This document shows positions 51,889-59,475 of a stretch of 64,000 nucleotides of DNA, one piece after another. The position numbers and the translations under genes are program-made. The notes below the pieces were generated by a model that was not told the origin of the DNA, did no database searches, and worked only from the letters and a program-made list of their open reading frames with translations. Source of the DNA: Phytohabitans maris (GTDB lineage Bacteria > Actinomycetota > Actinomycetes > Mycobacteriales > Micromonosporaceae); assembly GCF_031085175.1 (NCBI RefSeq), contig NZ_JAVHUY010000042.1:1-64000 (forward strand). Direction: 5' to 3'. The stretch's first letter is position 1. Each line of letters opens with the position of its first letter.

Positions 51889-52542
51889 GTGACCTATCCT
51901 GGCACGCTGTCGTTGTCCCGCGCGCATCTGACCCACCTCGCGGACCTGATTCGTGGCCATCGGGTCCGGATCGGTAGCCGGTGGCGCGGGCTCACGCCGG
52001 GCCGGCAGGCGTTGCTGGTGCTGGCTCACCTGCGTAACGGCGACACGTACACCCGGCTCGCGGCCGGGTTCGAGGTCGGCCTGGCCACCGTGTACCGGTA
52101 CGTGCGGGAGGCGACCGACCTACTCGCCGCGCGGGCACCGAGCTTGACGGCGGCGCTGTGGCGGCTGGCCGGCAACGGCCACCGCCTCGGCGTCCTGGAC
52201 GGCACGGTGGTACGCATCGACCGACTGCGCGGTGATCTGGACCGGCTGTACTACTCCGGCAAGCACCATCATCACGGCGTCAACCTGCAAGGACTGGTCG
52301 ATCCGCGCCGCGGGGGCCTGGTGTGGATCTCTGGCGGACTGCCTGGCTCCACCCGCGACCTGACCGCCGCCCGCACCCACGATGTGATCACCACCGCGCG
52401 ATGGGCGGACGTGGAGCTGCTGGCTGACAAGGGCTACCAAGGTCCGCAGCTGCCCGAAACACGTCGGCACCCTCGCCAAGGCCGTCCTCACCCTCGAACT
52501 CGGACCCGACTCATGAGGTTGAAAAAGACTCAAGAAACCTGA
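51889..52542 (+). pseudogene. IS5-group DDE transposase, internally deleted
   Basis: GTG 51889 with AAGGAG 5 nt upstream. N-terminal HTH_Tnp_4-type region (LRNGDTYTRLAAGFEVGLATVYRYVREATDLLA), first catalytic Asp in GVLDGTVVRIDR, second in LLADKGYQG, as in DDE_Tnp_4 proteins. After GYQGPQLPE the frame becomes an unrelated Arg/Pro run. Another frame there reads KHVGTLAKAVLTLEL before a stop, resembling the C-terminal helix of this family. So roughly 100 codons, including the third acidic residue, are gone. Not active. Confidence 0.75.
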
Positions 52543-52636
52543 GAAAATCAAGAACTGGATGGCGGAAGGCCGACACCGCCAAAGACATCAACACGTGCGG
52601 GCCAGCGGCGCGGGAGAGGCGCGAGGGCCGGGCGGC

Positions 52637-53437
52637 TCAGCGGAGCGTGATGACGTTGCCGGTGATGAGGCGGGCGGCGTCGGAGGCCAGGTACGCGACC
52701 ACCTCGGCGACCTCCGCCGCCGTCGCCACGTGCAACAGGCGAGGGCTCGCCGCCACCACCTCGCGCACCGTGTCGGTGACCCAGCCGGTATCCGTGACCG
52801 GTGGATGGACCATGTTGGCGGTGATGCCCAGCGGCGCCAGCTCGACCGCCGCGGACATCGTGTAGTTGGTCTGGGCGGCCTTGGCCGCCCCGTACGAGAC
52901 CTCCTCCGGAAAGCCCAGCTCGCCCCCGGAGGTCAGGCCCACGATGCGGCCCCACGTGGCGCCGCGGGCGGCGTGGCGGCGGGCCAGCTCGCCGATCAGC
53001 AGGGCCGGCGCCATCGCGTCCACCGCGAACTGCTGCGACCACGTCCGCTCGCTCACCGGCCGCAGCGCCCGTCCGTGGTGGTCGGTCTCGGCGGGCGTGA
53101 AGGTGTCCTGGACCCAGCCCGTGGCGTTGTTGACGAGGATGTCGACCGGGCCGAGCCGTTCCTCGGCGGTGTCGAAGAGGCGGGCGGGGGCCGTGGGGTC
53201 GGTGAGGTCGGCCGCGACGGCGACGGCGCGGCCGCCGGCGGCCTCGATGCCGGCGACGACGTGGTCGGCGCCGCGCAGGCGGCTGTCGCGGTAGGCCTGC
53301 GGGACCGCGGGGTCGTGGGCGTCGCGGACCGGCCAGTACGCGCACAGCACCGCCGCGCCGGCGGACGCCAGGGCGGTGGCGGTCGCCGCGCCGATACCGT
53401 GGTTCGCACCCGTGACGATGGCGACGTGTCCGCTCAT
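52637..53437 (-). CDS. Short-chain dehydrogenase/reductase
   Basis: 266 residues. [20 protein letters not shown] (NADP-type loop), [25 protein letters not shown] with Ser, [16 protein letters not shown] (YxxxK), end [10 protein letters not shown]. An insertion of about 25 residues after the second strand ([19 protein letters not shown]) distinguishes it from FabG. Substrate unknown. Monocistronic; divergent from DivIVA. The IS remnant ends about 100 bp downstream of its stop. Confidence 0.87.
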   Translation of the reverse strand: MSGHVAIVTGANHGIGAATATALASAGAAVLCAYWPVRDAHDPAVPQAYRDSRLRGADHVVAGIEAAGGRAVAVAADLTDPTAPARLFDTAEERLGPVDILVNNATGWVQDTFTPAETDHHGRALRPVSERTWSQQFAVDAMAPALLIGELARRHAARGATWGRIVGLTSGGELGFPEEVSYGAAKAAQTNYTMSAAVELAPLGITANMVHPPVTDTGWVTDTVREVVAASPRLLHVATAAEVAEVVAYLASDAARLITGNVITLR

Positions 53438-53672
53438 AGCCGGGCAGTCTGGCGGCGGGCCGGCCGTCGCAGCAACGGAGTTTCCGCCGGCCAGCGCGGG
53501 ATGGGCGGCCGGGTCCGCGCGCATCGACGGCGGTGCGGGTGCGGCGGCGGGATACATCACGCCGAGGGGGTCGGCGCGCGCCCAGCGGGAGTTGGTACTG
53601 TCGGTGCGAGCTGGCCGTCGCGGCGCTTGGCCCGGTCGCCGCACGGGCTGCGACCGACTACGAGGAGTTTCG

Positions 53673-54380
53673 ATGCCGCTCACGCCGGCCGATGTGCACA
53701 ACGTCGCCTTCAAAAAGCCACCGCTCGGCCAGCGGGGCTTCGACGAGGAAGAGGTCGACGCCTTCCTCGACGAGGTCGAGCAGGAGCTGATCCGCCTCAT
53801 CGAGGAAAACAACGACCTGCGCGCCCAGCTGGAGCGCTCCGGTGGTGGCCGCCTCGACCCCGCGCCCGACCGCTGGCTCGACGCCGAGCTCGACGAGGTG
53901 CGCGTCCAGCTCGACCGCGCCCAGCGCGACCGGGCGGCCGCCGAGCAGGCCGCGCGGTCCACGCAGATGGAGCTGGAGCGGGCGCGTTCGCAGGGGGCGC
54001 CGATGGGTGGCGGCGGCGACAGCGACCAGCTCGCCCGCGTGCTGATGATGGCCCAGCGCACCGCCGACGACCACCTCGGCGACGCCCGCCGCGAGGCGGA
54101 GAGCGTGCTCTCCGACGCCCGCACCCGCGCGGCCGACGTCACCAGCGAGGCCCGCGCCGCAGCCGACGCCCTCGAGCGCGACGCGCGCCAGCGGCACCAG
54201 GAGGCGATGGGCGGCCTGGACGCCAAGCGCACCGCCACGTTGCGGCACATCGAGGAGCTGCAGCAGTTCGAGCGGCAGTACCGCGGCCGCCTCACCGCCT
54301 ACATCGAGAGCCAGATGCGCGACCTCGGCGGCGGAGAGAAGGCGGCCCTCCCGGCCGCGGACGGCGCCCTCGACATCTAG
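53673..54380 (+). CDS. DivIVA/Wag31-like polar growth protein
   Basis: 235 residues. The DivIVA N-terminal lipid-binding domain is clear: [38 protein letters not shown] long coiled coil follows ([16 protein letters not shown], then about 85-215 rich in heptads), split by a Gly/Ser linker near 115. It marks curved membrane and recruits wall-synthesis machinery at poles or septa. GAGGAG 5 nt before ATG. It is not in a division cluster here, so it may be a second DivIVA-type protein. Copy E of the dispersed element begins at its stop. Confidence 0.9.
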   Translation: MPLTPADVHNVAFKKPPLGQRGFDEEEVDAFLDEVEQELIRLIEENNDLRAQLERSGGGRLDPAPDRWLDAELDEVRVQLDRAQRDRAAAEQAARSTQMELERARSQGAPMGGGGDSDQLARVLMMAQRTADDHLGDARREAESVLSDARTRAADVTSEARAAADALERDARQRHQEAMGGLDAKRTATLRHIEELQQFERQYRGRLTAYIESQMRDLGGGEKAALPAADGALDI

Positions 54381-54399
54381 CTACCGCGACGTCCGCGGC
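54380..54399 (+). repeat. Dispersed 3' element, copy E (core only)
   Basis: AGCTACCGCGACGTCCGCGG starts at the last base of the DivIVA stop codon and matches the core of copies A-D. The GGTCCGGACC half is absent. Confidence 0.6.
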
Positions 54400-54414
54400 C
54401 CCACCCAGCCGCGG

Positions 54415-54476
54415 TTGATCAGGGAGTCCATGGAGTGGCGCGCCGGCGACACGCCCCACGAACTCCCTGATCAACG
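54415..54476. terminator. 14-bp stem hairpin between convergent DivIVA and SDR genes
   Basis: GTTGATCAGGGAGT (54415-54428) pairs perfectly with ACTCCCTGATCAAC (54463-54476); the 34-nt loop can fold further (GTGGCGCG / CGACACGCC region). It lies 15 bp before the SDR stop, serving both directions. I recall similar GTTGATCA(A/G)GGAGT hairpins at gene ends in Micromonosporaceae genomes. Confidence 0.75.
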
Positions 54477-54491
54477 CGCGATGGGGTGTGT

Positions 54492-55232
54492 TCAGACGAT
54501 GCCGCCGTTGGCGCGGAGGACCTGGCCGTTGACCCAGCGGGCGGCCGGGCCGGCCAGAAACGCGACGATCTCGGCGATGTCCTCGGGCGTACCGAGCCGT
54601 TGCAGCGGCGGGCGGGCGGCCAGGAGCGCGATGGTCTCCTCGTCCTTGCCGTCGAAGAACAGGTCGGTGGCGGTGGGTCCGGGCGCGACCGCGTTCACGG
54701 TGACGTCCCGGCCGCGCAGCTCGCGGGCGAGGATCAGCGTGATCGCCTCGACCGCCGCCTTGCTGGCCGTGTAGGCGCCGAGCCCTTCCGGGGCAAGCCC
54801 CACGTCCGAGGAGGAGAAGTTGACGATCGCGCCGCCGGGGCGTACCCGCCGCGCGGCCTGCTGGTTGACCACGAACGTGCCGCGGATGTTGACCCGGTGC
54901 AGTTCGTCCAGTTCGGACAGATCCAGCTCGGCGATCGACCCCGTACCGGTCCGGGCGGCCGCGTGCACCACCACGTCCACGCCGCCGAACTCCCGTTCCG
55001 CGCGGTCGAACAGAGCCGCCACGGCGGTCTCGTCGGCGACGTCGGCCCGTACCGCGATGGCCCTGCGGCCGGCCTCGACGATCTCCTTGACGGTCACCGC
55101 GGCCTGGTCCGCGTCGGTGGCGTAGCCCACGACGACGGCGAAGCCTTCGGCGGCGAGCCAGCGCACGACCTGCCGCCCGATGCCGCGGGAGCCGCCGGTG
55201 ACGACGGCAACCCGCGGATCAGCAACGTTCAT
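54492..55232 (-). CDS. Short-chain dehydrogenase/reductase at the end of the LPMO-DUF305 unit
   Basis: 246 residues. VAVVTGGSRGIGRQVVRWLA, VVVHAAARTGTG, IVNFSSSDVG, YTASKAAVEAITLILARELRG and PGPTATDLFFDGK, end WVNGQVLRANGGIV. This is the FabG/glucose-dehydrogenase-like NADP type. The ATG overlaps the stop of a 24-codon mini-cistron that links it to the DUF305 gene, so it may be translated with that unit. Substrate unknown. Confidence 0.88.
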   Translation of the reverse strand: MNVADPRVAVVTGGSRGIGRQVVRWLAAEGFAVVVGYATDADQAAVTVKEIVEAGRRAIAVRADVADETAVAALFDRAEREFGGVDVVVHAAARTGTGSIAELDLSELDELHRVNIRGTFVVNQQAARRVRPGGAIVNFSSSDVGLAPEGLGAYTASKAAVEAITLILARELRGRDVTVNAVAPGPTATDLFFDGKDEETIALLAARPPLQRLGTPEDIAEIVAFLAGPAARWVNGQVLRANGGIV

Positions 55233-55303
55233 GCCCGTCCTCGCTTCGCCGCGGGCGGGCATGAGGCGCCAAGCGCGCTGTGCGCGATGATTCGCTCGCT
55301 CAT
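55229..55303 (-). CDS. Mini-cistron bridging DUF305 and SDR genes
   Basis: 24 codons beginning MSERIIAH and ending PPAAKRGRA. It starts 2 bp after the DUF305 TAG and its TGA overlaps the SDR ATG (ATGA). It is the same kind of element as 20065-20148, sharing both peptide ends and the DNA string GCGAAGCGAGGACGG. Two copies in unrelated operons, both between genes and both in frame, argue for a repeat family with a translational role. Confidence 0.55.
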   Translation of the reverse strand: MSERIIAHSALGASCPPAAKRGRA

Positions 55304-55305
55304 GG

Positions 55306-55899
55306 CTAGCCTCCGATCAGGCGGAGCATCTGAGCCACCTGGTCGGCGCGGGACTCCTTGATCCGCTTGGCCAGGTCCTTCGTCTGCGGGTTCACCCCGT
55401 CGGCGGCGAGGTTGGTCAGCTCGACCGCGCTGTTCTGGTGGCCGGTCAGGAGGTTGAGGAAGGTGGCCTCGAAGTCCGCGTCGGAGGCGTTCCGGAGGGC
55501 CTCGATCTGCTCCGGGCCGGTGGCCGGAAGGCCGCCGTGGCTGGCGTGCGCGGACATGTCCTGGCTCGCCTCGGTGGCCTCCTTCCAACCGGTCAGCCAC
55601 GACTGCATGATCTTGACTTCCTCCCGCTGGGTGGTGTCGATCGCGGCGGCGAGGAGGCGGACCTCCTCGCTCACCGTGCGGTCGGCGGCGAGGCCGGTCA
55701 GCTCCAGCCCCTGCCCGTCGTGGGCGACCATCATCTGCAGGAACATCACGTCCGCCGCGTTGTGCTCCGCGTCGGCGGCCGGGAGGGTGTCGGCCGCCTG
55801 AGCGGCGTCGGCCGGCGCGGCGGGCGGCGGCGACGGCTCCGTCGAGCAGCCGGTCGCGAGCAGGAGCGCGGTGGCGGCGGCGAAGAGGACGCGTCGCAT
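55306..55899 (-). CDS. DUF305 lipoprotein, possible copper carrier
   Basis: 197 residues. Lipobox LLLATGC puts it on the outer membrane face. Two DUF305 repeats: HNAADVMFLQMMVAHDGQGLEL and NLLTGHQNSAVELTNLA, plus a Met/His segment DMSAHASHGG. Family members include the CopM copper-binding protein; His/Met pairs here fit Cu(I)/Cu(II) binding, although the usual HH pairs are reduced to single His. The gene follows the LPMO gene with a single base between stop and start. A link to copper loading of the LPMO is attractive but unproven. Confidence 0.85.
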   Translation of the reverse strand: MRRVLFAAATALLLATGCSTEPSPPPAAPADAAQAADTLPAADAEHNAADVMFLQMMVAHDGQGLELTGLAADRTVSEEVRLLAAAIDTTQREEVKIMQSWLTGWKEATEASQDMSAHASHGGLPATGPEQIEALRNASDADFEATFLNLLTGHQNSAVELTNLAADGVNPQTKDLAKRIKESRADQVAQMLRLIGG

Positions 55900-55900
55900 C

Positions 55901-56662
55901 TCAGACCGGCAGCCAGAGGGCGAGCGTGAAGATCGACGGCTCCCAGCCGGAGAGCGAGGTGTGCGCCTGGCGGCAGCGGTACCGCTTGCCCTGGAACGTG
56001 ACCTCGTCCCCGATCTTGTACGAGGTGCCGGTCGCCCAGGTACCGCCCGCGTTCCCGGCCGGCGGCGGGGTGGTCGCCGGGGGGCGGGTGGTCGGCGCCG
56101 TGGACGGGGGAGCGGTGGTGGCCGGGGGCGGGTCCTGCGGGGTACCGCCGCCGCCCACGTTGAGGTCGATGCAGCTGTAGAAGGCGTTCGCGGTGTCGCC
56201 GATGTTCCAGATGGCCAGCACCGTGCGGCGGCCGGGGAAGCGGGAGAGGTCGACCTGGTGCGACACGACCGCGTCCGGCTGCTGGTTGCCGCCGTCGACC
56301 ACCGCCACGCGGGTGCCGCCGACGAAGTACTCCCAGTTCGCGGTGCGGTGGCGGGCGGTGAAGACCCACGTGAACGTCACCGACGAGCCGACCGCGCGGG
56401 CCGGCCAGTTGCGGCTTTCGTCGTTGAGCACGGCGAACTGGGACAGGCCGCCGTCGCAGCTGCGCAGCCCCTTCGGGCCCTCCACGCTCTGCGGCTCGAA
56501 CTGGATCTGTCCACAGTCGGCGACGGCGCGTGACGCGCAGAGCGCCTGGCGGCTGGGTGGGGCGGAGACGTACCCGTGGGCGGAGGCGGCGGTACCGGTC
56601 GCGACCAGGCCCGCGGCGGCGGTGCCGGCGATTACCAGGGGATATACGAGAACCTTACGCAT
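55901..56662 (-). CDS. Secreted chitin-type AA10 LPMO with CBM5/12
   Basis: 253 residues; signal peptide ending GTAASA before His1 of HGYVSAPPSRQALCAS. The histidine brace is completed by the His of the conserved WVFTARHRTANWEYF-like segment (TFTWVFTARHRT). Full-length AA10 domain (about 28-175, ending AFYSCIDLNV), a Pro/Thr linker, and a C-terminal CBM5/12 (WATGTSYKIGDEVTFQGKRYRCRQAH split here: WATGTSYKIGDEV, YRCRQAHTSLSGWEP). This resembles ChbB/CbpD-type chitin-active LPMOs that cleave crystalline chitin oxidatively. Upstream are three 11-bp direct repeats, suggesting control by the adjacent two-component system; DUF305 follows at +1 bp. Confidence 0.92.
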   Translation of the reverse strand: MRKVLVYPLVIAGTAAAGLVATGTAASAHGYVSAPPSRQALCASRAVADCGQIQFEPQSVEGPKGLRSCDGGLSQFAVLNDESRNWPARAVGSSVTFTWVFTARHRTANWEYFVGGTRVAVVDGGNQQPDAVVSHQVDLSRFPGRRTVLAIWNIGDTANAFYSCIDLNVGGGGTPQDPPPATTAPPSTAPTTRPPATTPPPAGNAGGTWATGTSYKIGDEVTFQGKRYRCRQAHTSLSGWEPSIFTLALWLPV

Positions 56663-56682
56663 GCCCAGGGACGCTACGAACC

Positions 56683-56715
56683 GTGACCATAAACAGACCT
56701 TAAACGTCAAATAAA
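56683..56715 (-). promoter_or_regulatory. Three contiguous 11-bp direct repeats (OmpR/PhoP-type box) before the LPMO
   Basis: Plus-strand units: GTGACCATAAA (56683-56693), CAGACCTTAAA (56694-56704), CGTCAAATAAA (56705-56715). All end in TAAA, and the first two share GACCWTAAA. On the coding strand they read TTTATGGTCAC, TTTAAGGTCTG and TTTATTTGACG. Contiguous 11-bp units are the footprint of OmpR-family regulators, one of which is encoded two genes upstream. The array starts 21 bp before the LPMO ATG, in place of a normal -10/-35. Confidence 0.65.
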
Positions 56716-56753
56716 TCCAGCCGTGGAGTCGAGCGTCAGGAGAGGTCCACAGG

Positions 56754-58028
56754 TCATGGGGGAGCGGTCGGGAGGAGCAGGGCGACCCGCGCGCCGCCGA
56801 GGCGGCCGCGGCCGATGTCCAGGCGGCCGCCCATCGAGTGGGCGATGCGTTGCGCGATGTCCAGGCCCAGGCCCGTGGAGCCGCTGCCGCTCACGCCGCG
56901 CCGCACCGCCGTGGCCGGATCGGGGATGCCGGGGCCGGCGTCGTCCACCACCAGCCCCTCGGGGGAGACGCCGACCAGGAACGCGGTCCCTTCCGGAGTG
57001 TGCGCGAACACGTTGCCCAGCAACGCGTCGATCGCCAGGATCAGCTCGCCGCGGGGGAGCGGCACCGGCACCGGATGGTCGCCACCGACCACTGTGGTCG
57101 GTCGTCCCTGGTCCTCGGCGAGTACCGACCAGAATGCCAGCCGGTCGGCCAGCACCTCGACCAGGTCGGTGGAGTGGCTGGCCCGGGTACCCGAGCTGAG
57201 CCGCGCGCCGGTGATGATGGCCTCCAGCTCGTCGTCGAGCAGGTCGAACGCCTGCGCCATCCGGTCCGCCACCGGCCCGCGCGGCAGCGCCTCGGCGTCC
57301 AGGCGGAGCGCGGTCAGCGGGGTACGCAGCCGGTGCGAGAGGTCGGCGGCGAGCTCGCGTTCGTTGTCGATGAGCTGGCGCATGTTGTCGGCCATCGTGT
57401 TGAACGAGCGGGCCGCGTCGGTCAGCTCCGGCGGCCCGGCCGGCTCCACCCGTACGCTGAGGTCGCCGCCGCCGAGCCGGCGCGCACCGGCCGCCAGCTC
57501 GCGGGTGGCCCGTACCAGGCGGGCGCCGAGCCGGTCGGCGACAAGCGTGGAGCCCGCCACCAGCACGACGGCGAGCCCGGCCAGCGCCAGCCAGGCTGGC
57601 CAGACGCCGCGCTGGATCTGCTCGTCGGGCACGAACACCTCGATCACCGCCGTCCTCCCTCCATCGAGGACACTCGGCTGGAGGTAGGCCAGGCCACCGT
57701 CGTACTCCACGATGGACGGCCGCCGGGAACGCGAGGCCGCGGCGACGTCGGAGGCCGCGGCGCGCGGCGATCCGATCGCACCGAGGTCCGGCAGGTGTAC
57801 CGCGAGCCGCCCGTCGCTGCCCGCGGCGGTGCTCGCCACCGCCTGGTCGAGCAGGGCCGGATCGGTGTCGACGGCGAGCGCGACCACGATCGCGGTGGCC
57901 TGCTGCCGCGCGTCGCCGACCGCCCGGTCGTGCGCGATCTGCCGGGTCAGGATGGCGAGCGGCACCAGGAACGCCAGCGCCACCATCGACGTGATGGCCA
58001 GCGCGAGCCGGGTGAGGGTGAGCCTCAT
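56754..58028 (-). CDS. Sensor histidine kinase
   Basis: 424 residues. TM1 about 7-29, extracellular domain of about 130 residues, TM2 about 160-182 (WPAWLALAGLAVVLVAGSTLV), HAMP, HisKA with phosphoacceptor ADLSHRLRTPLTALRLDAE, and HATPase with N box DALLGNVFAHT and G boxes VVDDAGPGIPD and GSGSTGLGLDIAQRIAHSMGG. The start ATG overlaps the response-regulator stop (ATGA). Signal unknown; the downstream LPMO and its direct repeats suggest chitin or copper response (inference). Confidence 0.93.
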   Translation of the reverse strand: MRLTLTRLALAITSMVALAFLVPLAILTRQIAHDRAVGDARQQATAIVVALAVDTDPALLDQAVASTAAGSDGRLAVHLPDLGAIGSPRAAASDVAAASRSRRPSIVEYDGGLAYLQPSVLDGGRTAVIEVFVPDEQIQRGVWPAWLALAGLAVVLVAGSTLVADRLGARLVRATRELAAGARRLGGGDLSVRVEPAGPPELTDAARSFNTMADNMRQLIDNERELAADLSHRLRTPLTALRLDAEALPRGPVADRMAQAFDLLDDELEAIITGARLSSGTRASHSTDLVEVLADRLAFWSVLAEDQGRPTTVVGGDHPVPVPLPRGELILAIDALLGNVFAHTPEGTAFLVGVSPEGLVVDDAGPGIPDPATAVRRGVSGSGSTGLGLDIAQRIAHSMGGRLDIGRGRLGGARVALLLPTAPP

Positions 58029-58708
58029 TCGGGCTCCACCAGCTTTACGCCGACGCCCCGCACCGTGTGCAGGTACCGGGGCCGGGCGGCCGTCTCGCCG
58101 AGCTTGCGGCGCAGCCACGAGATGTGTACGTCGATGGTCTGCTCCTCGCCGATCCGGTCCTGCTGCCACACCTGGCGCAGCAGCTCCCGCCGGCTGACCA
58201 CCCGGCCGACCCGCCCGGCCAGGTACGCGAGCACGTCGAACTCCCGCCGGGTGAGCCGGATCGGCGCCCCGTCCAGCCGCACCTCCCGTCGCTGCGGGTC
58301 GATGACCAGCGAACCCACGGTGATGCTCGGCGTCTCCTCCGGCACCGGCCGCCCGCGCCGCTGCACCGCCGCGATCCGGGCCAGCAGGTGGCCGCTGGAG
58401 AACGGTTTGGTCACGTAGTCGTCGGCGCCCGCGTTGAGCAGGTTGATGATGTCCACCTCGGAGCGGCGGGCGGTGGCCACGATCACCGGTACGTCCGAGA
58501 CGCTCCGCATCATCCGCAGCGCGTCGGCGCCGTCGATGTCCGGCAGCCCCAGGTCGAGGATCACCAGGTCGGGCCGGTCGTCGGCGACGATGCGCAGGGC
58601 GTCTACCGCCTGCGCCGCACCGCGTACGACGTGACCGGCGTCGACCAGCGCGCGGGTGAGCGCCGCCGAGACGATGCGGTCGTCTTCGACCAGCAGGATC
58701 ATCGCCAT
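58025..58708 (-). CDS. OmpR-family response regulator
   Basis: 227 residues. Receiver domain with acidic pair LVEDDRIV, phosphoacceptor Asp in LVILDLGLPDIDG, Thr in VATARR and Lys in YVTKPFSSGHL; C-terminal winged helix VRLDGAPIRLTRREFDVLAYLA, VHISWLRRKLGE, YLHTVRGVGVKLV. First gene of the minus-strand unit. Start at ATG 58708; an ATG at 58720 is possible. Likely binds 11-bp direct repeats such as those at 56683-56715. Confidence 0.94.
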   Translation of the reverse strand: MAMILLVEDDRIVSAALTRALVDAGHVVRGAAQAVDALRIVADDRPDLVILDLGLPDIDGADALRMMRSVSDVPVIVATARRSEVDIINLLNAGADDYVTKPFSSGHLLARIAAVQRRGRPVPEETPSITVGSLVIDPQRREVRLDGAPIRLTRREFDVLAYLAGRVGRVVSRRELLRQVWQQDRIGEEQTIDVHISWLRRKLGETAARPRYLHTVRGVGVKLVEPE

Positions 58709-58761
58709 GCGGTTCACCATATGGGCTCGGCGCGCTTCGCTCGCCGGCGGCGGGCGAGGCG

Positions 58762-58884
58762 CGCTGCTTACGGGCGGCGTCCCAGACGCGCCGCTCGCCG
58801 GCGACGGGCGCCAGGTGGCACCCCGCTGCTTACCGGCGGCGTCCGAGACGGGCCGCTCGCCGGCGGCGGGCGCCGGGTGGCACC
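58762..58884. repeat. Two 61-bp tandem repeats in a divergent promoter region
   Basis: Units 58762-58822 and 58824-58884 (CGCTGCTTACGGGCGGCGTC... and CGCTGCTTACCGGCGGCGTC...) differ at about 6 positions and end GGTGGCACC. Each contains CGCTCGCCGGCG inverted parts. They fill most of the gap between the response regulator and the divergent secreted-protein gene. Confidence 0.75.
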
Positions 58885-58898
58885 GGGTCGGTGGTTCA

Positions 58899-59444
58899 AT
58901 GGCCGGCATGCGGCTGCGCGGTTGGGTCCCGGTGCTCGGATGGTGCGCGGCCACCCTCGCCAGCATCGGGGTGGCGACGGTGGCGCTCCAGCCGGTGCTG
59001 CGCACGGCCACACCCGACCTGGCCTCGGCGCCGCTGGACCGCGCGGCCGCCGCCCCGCCCGCCGTCACGACGCCATCCGCGGTGTCCCCGCCGGCTTCGC
59101 CCTCGCCGTCCCCTTCGCCGTCACCCTCCAGGTCGCGGCCGTCGCCGTCCCCCACGCCCACCCCCGCGACGGTCGTCGACGGGTGGACGGTGACGACCGG
59201 TGACGACGGGCAGACGACGTACACGCGCTCGTTCCGCGTCGGCGGTGGCCAGGCGGTGATCCGCATGACGCCCGGCCGCGTCCAGCTGGTCACCGCCACG
59301 CCCAACCCCGGCTTCACGGTCGACACCGTGCAGAACGAGCCGGGCAACCTGGCGATCCAGTTCACCGAGCCCAACCACTACTTCGTCATCCACGCGGTCT
59401 GGCAGGGCAAACCGGTGGCCCAGGTCAGTGAGGTCGGTGGCTGA
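58899..59444 (+). CDS. Secreted or anchored Pro/Ser-rich small protein
   Basis: 181 residues (178 from ATG 58908). N-terminal hydrophobic segment WVPVLGWCAATLASIGVATVAL, then a Pro/Ser repeat stalk (SPSPSPSPSPS region near 68-88), then a compact beta-rich domain of about 85 residues (VVDGWTVTTGDDGQTTYTRSF, VRFT-like LAIQFTEPNHYFVIHAVWQG). I do not recognise the domain. Genes like this often sit divergent from response-regulator/kinase pairs and may be their target. The 3' end is partly duplicated downstream (59461-59497). Confidence 0.7.
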   Translation: MAGMRLRGWVPVLGWCAATLASIGVATVALQPVLRTATPDLASAPLDRAAAAPPAVTTPSAVSPPASPSPSPSPSPSRSRPSPSPTPTPATVVDGWTVTTGDDGQTTYTRSFRVGGGQAVIRMTPGRVQLVTATPNPGFTVDTVQNEPGNLAIQFTEPNHYFVIHAVWQGKPVAQVSEVGG

Positions 59445-59475
59445 GCGGGCGGCGCAGGCCGGCAGGGCAAGCCGG

